A stretch of DNA of 64,000 nt from Ghiorsea bivora (lineage in GTDB: Bacteria > Pseudomonadota > Zetaproteobacteria > Mariprofundales > Mariprofundaceae). A model generated the notes under the pieces. That model searched no databases. It was not told the DNA's origin and was given only the letters and a program-made list of their open reading frames with translations. The translations under genes were made by a program, and so were the position numbers. Location: assembly GCF_000744415.1 (NCBI RefSeq), contig NZ_JQLW01000005.1, positions 162,650 to 226,649 of the forward strand. The letters are read 5' to 3'. This document shows, piece by piece, positions 9,664-17,983 of this stretch (within the stretch, counting starts at the first letter, position 1; each line of letters opens with the position of its first letter).

Positions 9664-10002
9664 CTAAAAAGTACCGCCGTTCCAGCCGAACATAACCCGC
9701 TCAGGTGCTGAAAATTCGATGTAAATGCGCGATGCATCAATGGATAGTGTTTCGCTCAAGAAATTGCAGATATGCTTGGATAAACTTGCCGTTTGACCAC
9801 TGGTTAAACCCAAGCTTTTAAGCTCAACATACGCCAATGGTTCGCTTGTACCTGCAAAACTCATGGCTTGCGCATCCGAGATATGAATCATAACATAACT
9901 TTCGGGTTTGCTTAATTCATTCGCCACCAAAGCCAATGCAGATGTTAGAAATGTTTCTTTATTTGCAACTTTCATATTGGTTTGAATACTTAAAACAGGC
10001 AT
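9664..10002 (-). CDS. MIF/phenylpyruvate tautomerase family protein
   Basis: A 112-residue protein of the macrophage migration inhibitory factor family. It has the family's catalytic Pro2 directly after the start methionine (MPVLSIQTN), a central MIHISDAQAMSFAG and a C-terminal IYIEFSAPERVMFGWNGGTF, all typical of bacterial MIF homologues. The expected activity is keto-enol tautomerisation of phenylpyruvate-like compounds as a cytoplasmic trimer; the physiological substrate is unknown. It is the last gene of a minus-strand run and follows folD by 3 bases, so the two are probably co-transcribed. Confidence 0.85.
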   Translation of the reverse strand: MPVLSIQTNMKVANKETFLTSALALVANELSKPESYVMIHISDAQAMSFAGTSEPLAYVELKSLGLTSGQTASLSKHICNFLSETLSIDASRIYIEFSAPERVMFGWNGGTF

Positions 10003-10005
10003 GGA

Positions 10006-10863
10006 TTAAACAAGCCCTACATGATTTTTAAATGCTGAAATCGTATTGGATAACAACATTGTAATCGTCATAGGACCAACACCACCCGGTACGGGCGTAA
10101 TCCAACCTGCATGTTTGGATGCAGCTTCAAAATCTACATCTCCTGTAAGTGAGCCGTCTTCCAACCTATGGATTCCCACATCAATCACAATCGCACCTTT
10201 CTTAATCCATTCACCTTGGATTAAACCTTGTTTACCCGCTGCGGCAACCACAATATCTGCACGTTCAATATGCGATTGAAGGTTTTCGGTAAACCGATGA
10301 CATACTGTAACCGTTGCCCCTGCAAGCAACAATTCCAAAGCCATAGGGCGACCCACGATGTTGGATGCCCCTACCACCACGGCTTCTTTGCCATGAAAGG
10401 ATATGCCTGTGGTCTCAATAAGTTTGATGCAACCATATGGTGTACATGAACGAAGCGCAGGCTGACGCACAGCCAAACAACCCACATTAAAAGGATGAAA
10501 ACCATCTACATCTTTATCTGCGTGAATGGTATTCAATACTTTATCAGCATGAATATGTTCAGGAAGCGGCAATTGAACCAAAATACCATCCACTTTAGGG
10601 TCGTTATTTAGCTCAGCAATCAACCCCAAAAGATGTTCTTGCGTGGTTGAAGCAGGCAATTTATGTGAAATGGAGGCAATACCTACTTCTTCACAAGCAA
10701 TTTCTTTGTTTTTCACATACACATGTGATGCAGGGTCATCCCCAACAAGAATCACTGCCAAACCAGGTGAGCGACCATGTTTTTGTGCCAAAGTGGTCAC
10801 ATCCATTTGCATATCCACTTTTAGTTTTGCAGCTAAAGCTTTACCATCAATAATTTGTGCCAT
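10006..10863 (-). CDS. folD: bifunctional methylenetetrahydrofolate dehydrogenase/cyclohydrolase FolD
   Basis: 285 residues, the normal FolD length. It interconverts 5,10-methylene- and 10-formyl-tetrahydrofolate with NADP+, supplying one-carbon units for purine and fMet synthesis. Seen: [14 protein letters not shown] with the active-site Lys-x-Lys-like region, [22 protein letters not shown], the nucleotide-binding [18 protein letters not shown] and the C-terminal [16 protein letters not shown]. It begins 2 bases after the ilvH stop, so ilvH-folD-tautomerase form one transcription unit. Confidence 0.95.
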   Translation of the reverse strand: MAQIIDGKALAAKLKVDMQMDVTTLAQKHGRSPGLAVILVGDDPASHVYVKNKEIACEEVGIASISHKLPASTTQEHLLGLIAELNNDPKVDGILVQLPLPEHIHADKVLNTIHADKDVDGFHPFNVGCLAVRQPALRSCTPYGCIKLIETTGISFHGKEAVVVGASNIVGRPMALELLLAGATVTVCHRFTENLQSHIERADIVVAAAGKQGLIQGEWIKKGAIVIDVGIHRLEDGSLTGDVDFEAASKHAGWITPVPGGVGPMTITMLLSNTISAFKNHVGLV

Positions 10864-10865
10864 GA

Positions 10866-11348
10866 TTAAACCACAAACCCCTTGCTACCACGGCGCATAC
10901 CCACTGGGCCTGTACGCGAAGCTTCAATAATATATTCTGCATCAATACTCACCAAAAAAGTATCCACTTCTTCAGGTGAACCCGTAAACTCAGCAATAAA
11001 ATAACTGTCTGCTTCATGGTCAATAATTTTAGCACCTGAAGTTTCAGCAGCTTTACGTAAACCCTTTACATCAATCACCTTCAACATCAACAAGCCGCGC
11101 TCAAGGTGCACCATATGTGAAATGTCTTCCACTTTGATCACAGGAATCAATTTGTTGAGCTGTTTCTTGATCTGCTCGATGATTCTTTCATCGCCACGTG
11201 TCACCAAAGTTAAGCGACTCACTGTTTCATCCAAGGTTGGCGCAACATTTAAGGTTTCGATATTGTAACCACGGGCTGAAAACAAACCTGCAATACGCGT
11301 AAGCACACCAAACTCATTTTCAACTAAAATTGTAATTGTATGTCTCAT
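10866..11348 (-). CDS. ilvH: acetolactate synthase small (regulatory) subunit
   Basis: A 160-residue ACT-domain regulatory subunit of acetohydroxyacid synthase, which gives the enzyme full activity and valine feedback sensitivity in branched-chain amino acid synthesis. The N-terminal ACT domain ([29 protein letters not shown]) and the C-terminal part (about 80-160, [11 protein letters not shown]) are complete. It lies downstream of the large-subunit gene but is separated from it by a 141-base palindromic repeat element instead of the usual few bases. Confidence 0.95.
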   Translation of the reverse strand: MRHTITILVENEFGVLTRIAGLFSARGYNIETLNVAPTLDETVSRLTLVTRGDERIIEQIKKQLNKLIPVIKVEDISHMVHLERGLLMLKVIDVKGLRKAAETSGAKIIDHEADSYFIAEFTGSPEEVDTFLVSIDAEYIIEASRTGPVGMRRGSKGFVV

Positions 11349-11361
11349 TTCATTTACCCAC

Positions 11362-11484
11362 GAAAATCAGGATTTTTGTTCGAGTGCAAGGCGAGTCAGC
11401 TTCGAGAAGCGGAGTGTATTTCAATAATACATGAGCATCACAGAAGCTGTCACAACGCTGAAATCGGGGAAAAAGACGATTTTC
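11362..11484. repeat. nested palindromic (MITE-like) element between ilvB and ilvH
   Basis: A roughly 123-base element with three nested inverted repeats: outer GAAAATC (11362-11368) with GATTTTC (11478-11484), middle CAGCTTC (11397-11403) with GAAGCTG (11443-11449), and inner TGTATT (11415-11420) with AATACA (11426-11431). It also contains GAGTGCAAGGCGAG and GAAGCGGAGTGTATT, wording resembling small palindromic intergenic repeats known in marine proteobacteria (from memory). Transcribed RNA would fold into a long branched hairpin between the two acetolactate synthase genes. No second full copy is seen in this window. Confidence 0.6.
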
Positions 11485-11489
11485 CTTCA

Positions 11490-13190
11490 TCATGCCAACA
11501 CCATCTCATTCAATGCAGCCCCTGCAGGCACCATTGGGAATACATTTTCTTCTTTTGCCACGGCAATATCAATAAACACAAAGCTTTCTTGACTACCAAA
11601 TGCCACTTCCAAGGCTTTGTCCAGTTCATCCAATGTATCCACTTTGATGCCCACACCACCATAAGCTTCTGCCAATTTGGCAAAATCAGGCAATGAATCA
11701 AAATAAGAATGTGAAAAACGTGATTCATGGAACATTTCTTGCCACTGACGCACCATGCCCATGTAGGCGTTGTTTAATAACACCACCACAATTTTTTGGC
11801 GATACTGATAAGCCGTTGCTAGCTCTTGGATACACATTTGAATCGAGGCATCACCTGTAAACACCACAATCGGTTCATTCGGTGCAGCCATGGCTGCACC
11901 GACCGCTGCGGGCAAACCATAACCCATCGTACCCAACCCACCTGAAGTTAAGAACTTATGCGGCTCTTTAAAGCCATAGTGCTGCGCAGCCCACATTTGA
12001 TGTTGCCCCACATCCGTGGTCACAATGGCATTACCCTTGGTAATATCATGCACTTTATGAATCACGGTTTGTGGTTTAATCGGTCCTTCTTCACTTTGTT
12101 CAAAACCTAATGAATCCTTAGCCCGCCACTCATCAATTTGTTGCCACCACAATTTCAATGCTTCCAAATCAGGCACACCACCTTGATGACTTAACTCATC
12201 AAGAAGCTGCTGCAATACAATACCCACATCACCCACAATAGGTAAATCCGCATCTACATTTTTAGAAATGGATGTTGGGTCAACATCGATATGAATAATC
12301 TTGGCATCGGGTGCAAAAGCATCCAAACGACCTGTAACCCGGTCATCAAAACGTGCACCAATGGACACCAATAAGTCGCAATGCGATACCGCCATATTGG
12401 CTTCATATGTACCATGCATACCCAACATACCCACGAAATGTTTATCATCAAACGGAATACCACCCAAACCCATCAAGGTATTGGTCACAGGTGCATTCAA
12501 CTGATGTGCTAAGGTTTTCAACAAGGCTGCAGAACCTTGCGCATTCATGATGCCGCCACCTGAATAAAGCATAGGACGTTTGGCCTCAAGCATGGCTTTA
12601 ATGGCTTTCTTAATTTGCCCCGCATGCCCTGATGTACGCGGTTGATACGAACGCATATTCACTTTTTCCGGCCATACAAAATCACACTTCGCGAAACCCA
12701 AGTCTTTAGGAATATCAACCACCACCGAACCGGGGCGACCTGTGGTTGCAATGTGGAAAGCTTGGCGAATGGTTAATGCCAAATCCTCAACATTTTTCAC
12801 CAAAAAATTGTGTTTGGTAGCCGAGCGCGTAATACCAATAATATCTGCTTCTTGGAATGCATCCGTACCAATCATGGGCAGCGGTACTTGCCCTGTGAAA
12901 CAAACATTGGGAATCGAGTCAGCATTGGAATCAGCAAGCCCTGTGATGGCATTGGTTGCGCCTGGTCCTGATGTGACCAAAGAAACACCACATTTGCCCG
13001 ATACACGCGCATAACCATTGGCTGCATGAAGTGCTGCTTGCTCATGACGCACAAGAATATGTTTAAAATGGCTTTGTTGGAAAATAGCATCGTAAATTGG
13101 CAACACCGCGCCACCAGGATAGCCAAAAATGACTTCCACGCCCTCGCGTTTCAAACATTCTACAAAAATTTCAGCGCCAGTCATTTGCAT
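11490..13190 (-). CDS. ilvB: acetolactate synthase large (catalytic) subunit
   Basis: A 566-residue thiamine-diphosphate enzyme that makes 2-acetolactate or 2-aceto-2-hydroxybutyrate, the first common step to Val, Leu and Ile. Seen: MTGAEIFVECLKREGVEVIFGYPGGAVLP with the catalytic glutamate region RHEQAALHAANGYAR, the central domain, and the diphosphate-binding VVFTGDASIQMCIQELATAYQY with NNAYMGMVRQWQ. ATG 13190 has AGGATG about 8 bases upstream. Because it is followed by the small subunit it could equally be named ilvI. Confidence 0.95.
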   Translation of the reverse strand: MQMTGAEIFVECLKREGVEVIFGYPGGAVLPIYDAIFQQSHFKHILVRHEQAALHAANGYARVSGKCGVSLVTSGPGATNAITGLADSNADSIPNVCFTGQVPLPMIGTDAFQEADIIGITRSATKHNFLVKNVEDLALTIRQAFHIATTGRPGSVVVDIPKDLGFAKCDFVWPEKVNMRSYQPRTSGHAGQIKKAIKAMLEAKRPMLYSGGGIMNAQGSAALLKTLAHQLNAPVTNTLMGLGGIPFDDKHFVGMLGMHGTYEANMAVSHCDLLVSIGARFDDRVTGRLDAFAPDAKIIHIDVDPTSISKNVDADLPIVGDVGIVLQQLLDELSHQGGVPDLEALKLWWQQIDEWRAKDSLGFEQSEEGPIKPQTVIHKVHDITKGNAIVTTDVGQHQMWAAQHYGFKEPHKFLTSGGLGTMGYGLPAAVGAAMAAPNEPIVVFTGDASIQMCIQELATAYQYRQKIVVVLLNNAYMGMVRQWQEMFHESRFSHSYFDSLPDFAKLAEAYGGVGIKVDTLDELDKALEVAFGSQESFVFIDIAVAKEENVFPMVPAGAALNEMVLA

Positions 13191-13228
13191 GAGAAATCAT
13201 CCTAAACCTAGTAATATCAAAGAGCGGC

Positions 13229-13256
13229 AAGCTAAAACTCTGCCGATTAGTGTCAA
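13229..13256 (-). promoter_or_regulatory. possible sigma-70 promoter of ilvB
   Basis: On the minus strand a perfect -35 TTGACA (13256-13251) is followed after 16 bases by TAGCTT (13234-13229), a weak -10. It lies about 40 bases upstream of the ilvB start in the only gap (13191-13277) that separates ilvB from anmK upstream. No leader peptide or attenuator is evident. Confidence 0.4.
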
Positions 13257-13277
13257 CGCCTTATAAATTCATGGTTT

Positions 13278-14435
13278 TTAAGTATTTACCACAACTTTTG
13301 CATTCTTGCCTAAAATAACCTGCCCACCACTGACATCATGTAACGCACCTGTCACTGCCGATAAAGTATTCACTTCACCCGCCAGCGTACGCTCTGCAAG
13401 CACCGCAAAAGCCACGGCTTCTACCGCTTCTACTGGCAGCCCAATATCCGTGGTGGTTTGCACTTGGGCAGGTGCAAGTTCTTCCCTAAGCTGCTGCATA
13501 AGATGTTTGTTAAACGCGCCACCGCCACAGATATACCAAGCATCAGGCTGCTCTGGAAGGTGCTGTAAGCTTGCCACAATACTTTGTACAGTGAATGCAC
13601 ATGCCGTTGCCATTTTGTCGGCATCAGGCATATCCACAGCCATAATTTGCTGCACAACATCTTCACCAAAATCTTCCCGACCTGTAGAACGCGGTGGTAT
13701 TTTTTTAAAGAAAACGTGTTGAAGTAAATCCTCCAACAAAGGTTGATAAATATCACCAGAGGCTGCCAATTCACCCCCTTTATCATAACAAAAGCGTGCG
13801 TCTGTCATGGTTTGCATTAAAGCATCCATCAACATATTACCTGGACCTGTATCAAAACCTAGAACCAATCCATTCGCGCCTAAATAGGTGATGTTGGCAA
13901 TGCCGCCGATATTGAGCACCGCAATATTTTTATTGGCTTGGGCAAACAATCGCTGATGCACAAAAGGCACCAACGGCGCACCTTGACCGCAAGCTGCAAT
14001 ATCTCGTTTTCTAAAATCAGATACCACTGTAATACCTGTTTTTTCAGCAATGGTTGCTGCGTCACCGATTTGCAGCGTAAATGGTAAACTGTTGTCTATA
14101 CCTTGCGGTCGATGACGTAGTGTTTGCCCATGCGAACCAATGGCAACAATTTGTTTGGGTTCTAAACCTGCTTTTTCAATCGCCTGTAAAGCCGCATCAG
14201 CAAAAGCAAAACCCAACGCTCTATCCAGCATGGCCATGGCATCAATTTCATCAAACCCTGGCTGATTTAAGCGCAAAATGGGTTCTTTGAGCTTGTCTTC
14301 AAGCGTACACGTTACAAAAGCCACAAGCTCAACATCATCACCAGCCATACTGACCACCGCTGCATCAATACCATCCAATGATGTGCCTGACATCAACCCC
14401 ACATAATACACTGTTTGTTGCCCAATTTTTGCCAT
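13278..14435 (-). CDS. anmK: anhydro-N-acetylmuramic acid kinase
   Basis: 385 residues, normal AnmK length. The enzyme opens and phosphorylates 1,6-anhydro-MurNAc from cell-wall turnover to MurNAc-6-phosphate in the cytoplasm. Seen: the phosphate-binding GLMSGTSLDGIDAAVV at the N-terminus, SHGQTLRH, DFRKRDIAACGQGAPLVP, NIGGIANITYLG, FDTGPGNMLMDA and ICGGGAFNKHLMQQL, all family hallmarks. It ends a minus-strand run and is 3 bases from the downstream end of the START-domain gene. Confidence 0.95.
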   Translation of the reverse strand: MAKIGQQTVYYVGLMSGTSLDGIDAAVVSMAGDDVELVAFVTCTLEDKLKEPILRLNQPGFDEIDAMAMLDRALGFAFADAALQAIEKAGLEPKQIVAIGSHGQTLRHRPQGIDNSLPFTLQIGDAATIAEKTGITVVSDFRKRDIAACGQGAPLVPFVHQRLFAQANKNIAVLNIGGIANITYLGANGLVLGFDTGPGNMLMDALMQTMTDARFCYDKGGELAASGDIYQPLLEDLLQHVFFKKIPPRSTGREDFGEDVVQQIMAVDMPDADKMATACAFTVQSIVASLQHLPEQPDAWYICGGGAFNKHLMQQLREELAPAQVQTTTDIGLPVEAVEAVAFAVLAERTLAGEVNTLSAVTGALHDVSGGQVILGKNAKVVVNT

Positions 14436-14438
14436 GTT

Positions 14439-15053
14439 TTATTTTTCTTCCGCCTTGGCTTTGGTATTTTCTAATAATTTCACCACAGTTTTTTCTGTTA
14501 AATAATCCACAAACCACCCCAAACCAAATGGCACATGCCCTGGGTCAGTCTTAGTATAATAATGCAACTGCGTTGTTTGCGTATCCATCACTTGCAAATA
14601 CCAATAACCCCTAGTGTCAGCAATCGTATGTTCAGGCTCCAAACCTTGCCAATCCAGTTGATGCCAAGCCATACGCCAGCTATTCGGTTGTTTATCATAA
14701 TCCAATTTTAAACGGTATTGTTTATGCACACCAAAAGGTAAATCCAAATAATAGTTCACCACAGCCCCAGTATCATCTTTGTTTAACACTTCTGTACGCG
14801 CAAGATTGGGCATAAAAGAAGGCAAATGCGCATAATCGGTAATCAGTGAAAAAACCTTCTCTGCAGGCGCTTGAATAAGCAAAAAAGCATGAATTTCCTT
14901 AACATAGCTATCTTTCACGGATGTAGCATGGATAATTAACGCACCCGTGCCCAATTGTTTAGCCTCTTTTTCGCTAAGTATGATACCTGTGGCATATGCA
15001 GTGGATACCAACAACAAAGAAAGACTCAAAAGCCAAATGTTTACCGCAGCCAA
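14439..15053 (-). CDS. periplasmic START/SRPBCC-domain protein
   Basis: A 204-residue protein with an N-terminal signal peptide (about 22 residues, hydrophobic LLSLSLLLVSTAYA) and one SRPBCC/START-like domain: HAFLLIQAPAEKVFSLITDYAHLPSFMPNLARTEVL at the front, and a long C-terminal helix after GLGWFVDYLTEKTVVKLLEN. Such domains bind hydrophobic ligands such as lipids; the ligand is unknown. The start is uncertain: TTG 15053 overlaps the end of the upstream gene by 13 bases, and no ATG precedes the signal peptide. The overlap suggests translational coupling. Confidence 0.75.
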   Translation of the reverse strand: MAAVNIWLLSLSLLLVSTAYATGIILSEKEAKQLGTGALIIHATSVKDSYVKEIHAFLLIQAPAEKVFSLITDYAHLPSFMPNLARTEVLNKDDTGAVVNYYLDLPFGVHKQYRLKLDYDKQPNSWRMAWHQLDWQGLEPEHTIADTRGYWYLQVMDTQTTQLHYYTKTDPGHVPFGLGWFVDYLTEKTVVKLLENTKAKAEEK

Positions 15054-15496
15054 TCAAGCACCATCAAACTCACACGCTCATCAGCCCAATTCAAATCACC
15101 CATATGTCGTTCCTTAATATTTCCATCGGCATCAATGACTAGGGTTGTCGGTAAACCACGCACCCCCAGCGCCATGGTATCACGTTGATTTCCCATATTA
15201 AGTGGCTGCTGAATGTTTTTCTGCGCATAAAATGCTGCTGCACCTGCTTGGTCAGCATCCAAAGAAATCATGACAACTTTTACATCAGGATGTTGCTGTA
15301 CCCAGTTGTTCATCTCGGGCATCTCGGAGCGACATGGTGGACACCAACTTGCCCAAAAATGAAGTATCACGGGTTTACCTTTATAACTATCCAGCTGCAC
15401 AGTTTCACCTTGTACATTGCGCCATTGGTATTCAACACTTTGCGCTGCCACAGGTGCAACCAACAACATCATCAAAATGATCCAAATATATTTCAT
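15041..15496 (-). CDS. TlpA/ResA-like periplasmic thiol-disulfide oxidoreductase
   Basis: A 151-residue thioredoxin-fold protein with a signal peptide (residues 1-19, ending PVAAQ). Active-site Cys52-Pro-Pro-Cys55 lies in FWASWCPPCRSEMPEM, the signature of TlpA/ResA-type reductases that keep periplasmic cysteines reduced, for example for cytochrome c maturation. A cis-Pro loop (RGLPTTLVIDADG) follows. No cytochrome maturation genes are nearby, so the substrate is unknown. It is co-directional with, and overlaps, the START-domain gene. Confidence 0.85.
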   Translation of the reverse strand: MKYIWIILMMLLVAPVAAQSVEYQWRNVQGETVQLDSYKGKPVILHFWASWCPPCRSEMPEMNNWVQQHPDVKVVMISLDADQAGAAAFYAQKNIQQPLNMGNQRDTMALGVRGLPTTLVIDADGNIKERHMGDLNWADERVSLMVLDWLR

Positions 15497-15553
15497 ATGT
15501 TCTCCGTGTTCTGTTTTGTATTTATGTCGAACACCACACCATAAACTTACAGT

Positions 15554-16270
15554 TTAACCACCAATTTCCTTACATGCAGACACAATTCTTGTCTCACATT
15601 CCGCCAAAATATCATTGCGTTTTTTCTCTTGCACATCTTCTGCAGAAATCGGCGGCAACACACGCAAAGTAATGGTTCCCTTGTGCTTAAACCATGAATC
15701 TTTAGGCCAACACGCACCCGCATTATGGGCAATGGGCAAAATAGCAACACCTGCTTTTTTCGCCAACACCACTGCCCCCGGTTTATATGTACCTGGCTGC
15801 CCTACAGGTCTGCGTGTACCTTCAGGAAAAATCACCACACAACGCCCAGATTTGAGTTGGGCAGTGCCTTTTTCATTCACTTGCCTCAAAGCATCGCGGG
15901 TGTTTGAACGCACAATCGGAATGGCATCAAGCGCATACAATGCCCAGCCAAAAAATGGAATATACATCAGTTCTTTTTTCAAAATCCATGCAAATGGCGG
16001 CAACACTACAGGCAATGTTGCGGTTTCCCATGTGGATTGGTGATTGGCAACAATCACACATGGCTCATCAGGAATATTTTCTTTCCCCTCAATCACCACT
16101 TTAATGCCATAAATCAATTTGAGCAGAAAGTTTCCTACCATACTCCACAAATAACCAACCTTCCAAGCCACATCACGCCCAAAAACACGCGCTAAAATAC
16201 ATGCTGTCGCAATGCTAACTGTGGCGATGATATAAAGGAAATAGAACAGGATAGCTTGAATATATTTCAT
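15554..16270 (-). CDS. plsC: 1-acyl-sn-glycerol-3-phosphate acyltransferase
   Basis: A 238-residue membrane acyltransferase that adds the second fatty acid to lysophosphatidate in phospholipid synthesis. A hydrophobic N-terminal segment (about 5-30) is followed by the catalytic NHQSTWET (H-x4-D/E type), a second block around PIVRSNTRDALRQ and FPEGTRRPVG, and a fourth block AILPIAHNAG. The ATG overlaps the gmhB stop by 4 bases, showing coupling in an envelope-synthesis unit. Confidence 0.92.
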   Translation of the reverse strand: MKYIQAILFYFLYIIATVSIATACILARVFGRDVAWKVGYLWSMVGNFLLKLIYGIKVVIEGKENIPDEPCVIVANHQSTWETATLPVVLPPFAWILKKELMYIPFFGWALYALDAIPIVRSNTRDALRQVNEKGTAQLKSGRCVVIFPEGTRRPVGQPGTYKPGAVVLAKKAGVAILPIAHNAGACWPKDSWFKHKGTITLRVLPPISAEDVQEKKRNDILAECETRIVSACKEIGG

Positions 16271-16833
16271 AGGGTTTTCTCCTCAATGAGCGTACCCACA
16301 GCTTCACCCAAGTTGGCAAACATTTGAATACTTGGCATCAATACCTTGGATTTTTCAAAAATTTTATCCGCATCCCCATAACCACTACTCACCAATATCG
16401 CATCAATACCTGCCGCATGCGCTGCTTGTACATCACGGTAAGAATCACCGACCATAACAACTGTCTTTTTATCTTGAATATCCAAAACTTGAAACGTATC
16501 CAACAGCATGCCCGGCAAAGGTTTACGGCACACACAGCCATCATCAGGGCCATGCGGACAATAAGCAATATAGTCAAAACGACCACCTACTTTTTCAGTT
16601 TCAGCAATCATTTTCGCCTGAATATCATCAAACGTTGTTTGCTTTATCATACCACGTCCAAGTGCCGATTGATTGCTACAAACAGTCACCTGCTTGCCCG
16701 CTGCTTTGAGCTTGGCAATGGCTTCAAGGCTACCCGGAATCGGCAACCATTGTTCTGGGCTTAAAATGTAGTCAGGAGAATCAAAATTGATAACACCATC
16801 GCGGTCTAACACTACGGTTTGAATATTGTTCAT
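16267..16833 (-). CDS. gmhB: D-glycero-beta-D-manno-heptose-1,7-bisphosphate 7-phosphatase
   Basis: A 188-residue HAD-superfamily phosphatase that removes the 7-phosphate from heptose bisphosphate on the way to ADP-heptose for the lipopolysaccharide inner core. Seen: nucleophile motif LDRDGVIN at the N-terminus, SNQSALGRG, the GmhB zinc loop CPHGPDDGCVCRKP and the late acidic motif VMVGDSYRDVQAA. Related histidinol-phosphatases share this fold, but length and zinc loop favour GmhB. The stop overlaps the plsC start. Confidence 0.9.
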   Translation of the reverse strand: MNNIQTVVLDRDGVINFDSPDYILSPEQWLPIPGSLEAIAKLKAAGKQVTVCSNQSALGRGMIKQTTFDDIQAKMIAETEKVGGRFDYIAYCPHGPDDGCVCRKPLPGMLLDTFQVLDIQDKKTVVMVGDSYRDVQAAHAAGIDAILVSSGYGDADKIFEKSKVLMPSIQMFANLGEAVGTLIEEKTL

Positions 16834-16868
16834 GGTGCAAACATACGCAAGAAGAGCAAAACTTAAAG

Positions 16869-17417
16869 TTATCGCAGTTTCACCACTGTTCGGGTTGTGA
16901 TTTTATACATTGTTGATGCCTTACCTATGGGTTGCTGCACGTTGGCTAATACGGTATGAATATATTGATGATAACGCATGCGAGACTGTAAATTCAGAGG
17001 CAAAACAGCACCGCCTTTGCGGTTAAAACTGCTCGACAGCATCAAACCACCACATAACTTGGCAAGTTGGCATGTTTGTTTATCACCATCCACACGTATC
17101 GCAATATACCCGCTTTGATAACATACTGGATTTAAACCTTTCTTGGCGCGAAAAACCAAAGTCACAGCCCCCGGCCATGCGCTTTTGGCAAGTTTTCTTA
17201 AACGGGGAGAAATATACACAGCTTGTTGAAGCGCGGTACTTATCGAGTCGGCAAGCAACAAAAATGGTGCCTTACGTTGCTTGAACCTTTGTGCCTTGCG
17301 CACAGCCTTTGTATGACTCACGTCTGCCGCAATGCCTGCCAAGGTTGATGTTTGATGCGCAATCAACCCACCTTGCCTTAAAGCTTTCGCCGCAAGGCGG
17401 GTCTGGTATGTCATCAT
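16869..17417 (-). CDS. tsaC: threonylcarbamoyl-AMP synthase, YrdC/TsaC family
   Basis: 182 residues, one YrdC domain. TsaC makes threonylcarbamoyl-AMP from Thr, bicarbonate and ATP for the t6A37 tRNA modification. Seen: LRQGGLIAHQTSTLAGIAAD at the N-terminus (family TeTvyGLa region, here degraded to TSTLAGIA), KAQRFKQRKAPFLLL, WPGAVTLVF and YIAIRVDGDKQTCQLAKLCGG with SSSFNRKGG. The first motif deviates from the usual one, so activity is not certain. It lies 7 bases downstream of purE. Confidence 0.75.
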   Translation of the reverse strand: MMTYQTRLAAKALRQGGLIAHQTSTLAGIAADVSHTKAVRKAQRFKQRKAPFLLLADSISTALQQAVYISPRLRKLAKSAWPGAVTLVFRAKKGLNPVCYQSGYIAIRVDGDKQTCQLAKLCGGLMLSSSFNRKGGAVLPLNLQSRMRYHQYIHTVLANVQQPIGKASTMYKITTRTVVKLR

Positions 17418-17423
17418 GCGTGA

Positions 17424-17900
17424 TTAATCGTCTGCTAAAATAGCTTCAGCTTGTTTTGCGCGATCAAAGCGAAGCTTGTGCGCCAAATCTTCATCGTTTT
17501 GTGCCAACATTTGCACAGCCAACAAACCCGCGTTTTTTGAACCATTGATACCCACAGTCGCCACAGGCATACCCGGCGGCATCATCACAGTTGAAAGCAA
17601 CGCATCTTCACCATTTAAAGCACCCGATGCAATCGGCACACCAATCACTGGTTTCACTGTTTTCGAGCAAACCACACCCGCCAAATGTGCTGCCATACCT
17701 GCCGCACAAATAAACACTTGGCAGCCCGCTTCTTCAGCTTCTTTAATGGCTTCCACAGTAGCTTCAGGTGTACGGTGTGCTGAACGCACCAATGTTTTAT
17801 ATGCCACACCAAACTCATCAAACACAGCTTCGGTTTTTTTCATTACAGGCATATCATTTTTACTACCCATCAAAATCAAAACTTGAATATTTTCCATCAT
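17424..17900 (-). CDS. purE: N5-carboxyaminoimidazole ribonucleotide mutase, class I PurE
   Basis: 158 residues. PurE moves the carboxyl group of N5-CAIR to give CAIR in purine biosynthesis. Seen: MGSKNDMPVMKKTEAVFDEFG, SAHRTPEATVEAIKEAEEAGCQVFICAAGMAAHLAGVV with the catalytic SAHR histidine, and GVPIASGALNGEDALLSTVMMPPGMPVATVGI. No purK follows; the usual partner must be elsewhere if present. The upstream gap (17901-17983) holds the divergent promoters of purE and mtnA. Confidence 0.95.
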   Translation of the reverse strand: MMENIQVLILMGSKNDMPVMKKTEAVFDEFGVAYKTLVRSAHRTPEATVEAIKEAEEAGCQVFICAAGMAAHLAGVVCSKTVKPVIGVPIASGALNGEDALLSTVMMPPGMPVATVGINGSKNAGLLAVQMLAQNDEDLAHKLRFDRAKQAEAILADD

Positions 17901-17983
17901 ATACCTCTTTAAATTTTTATTGATAGTAGCGCAGCATAGCCAAGTTCCCTTTAAATGCCTATTGTTGTGCTACAGGGGTAACA

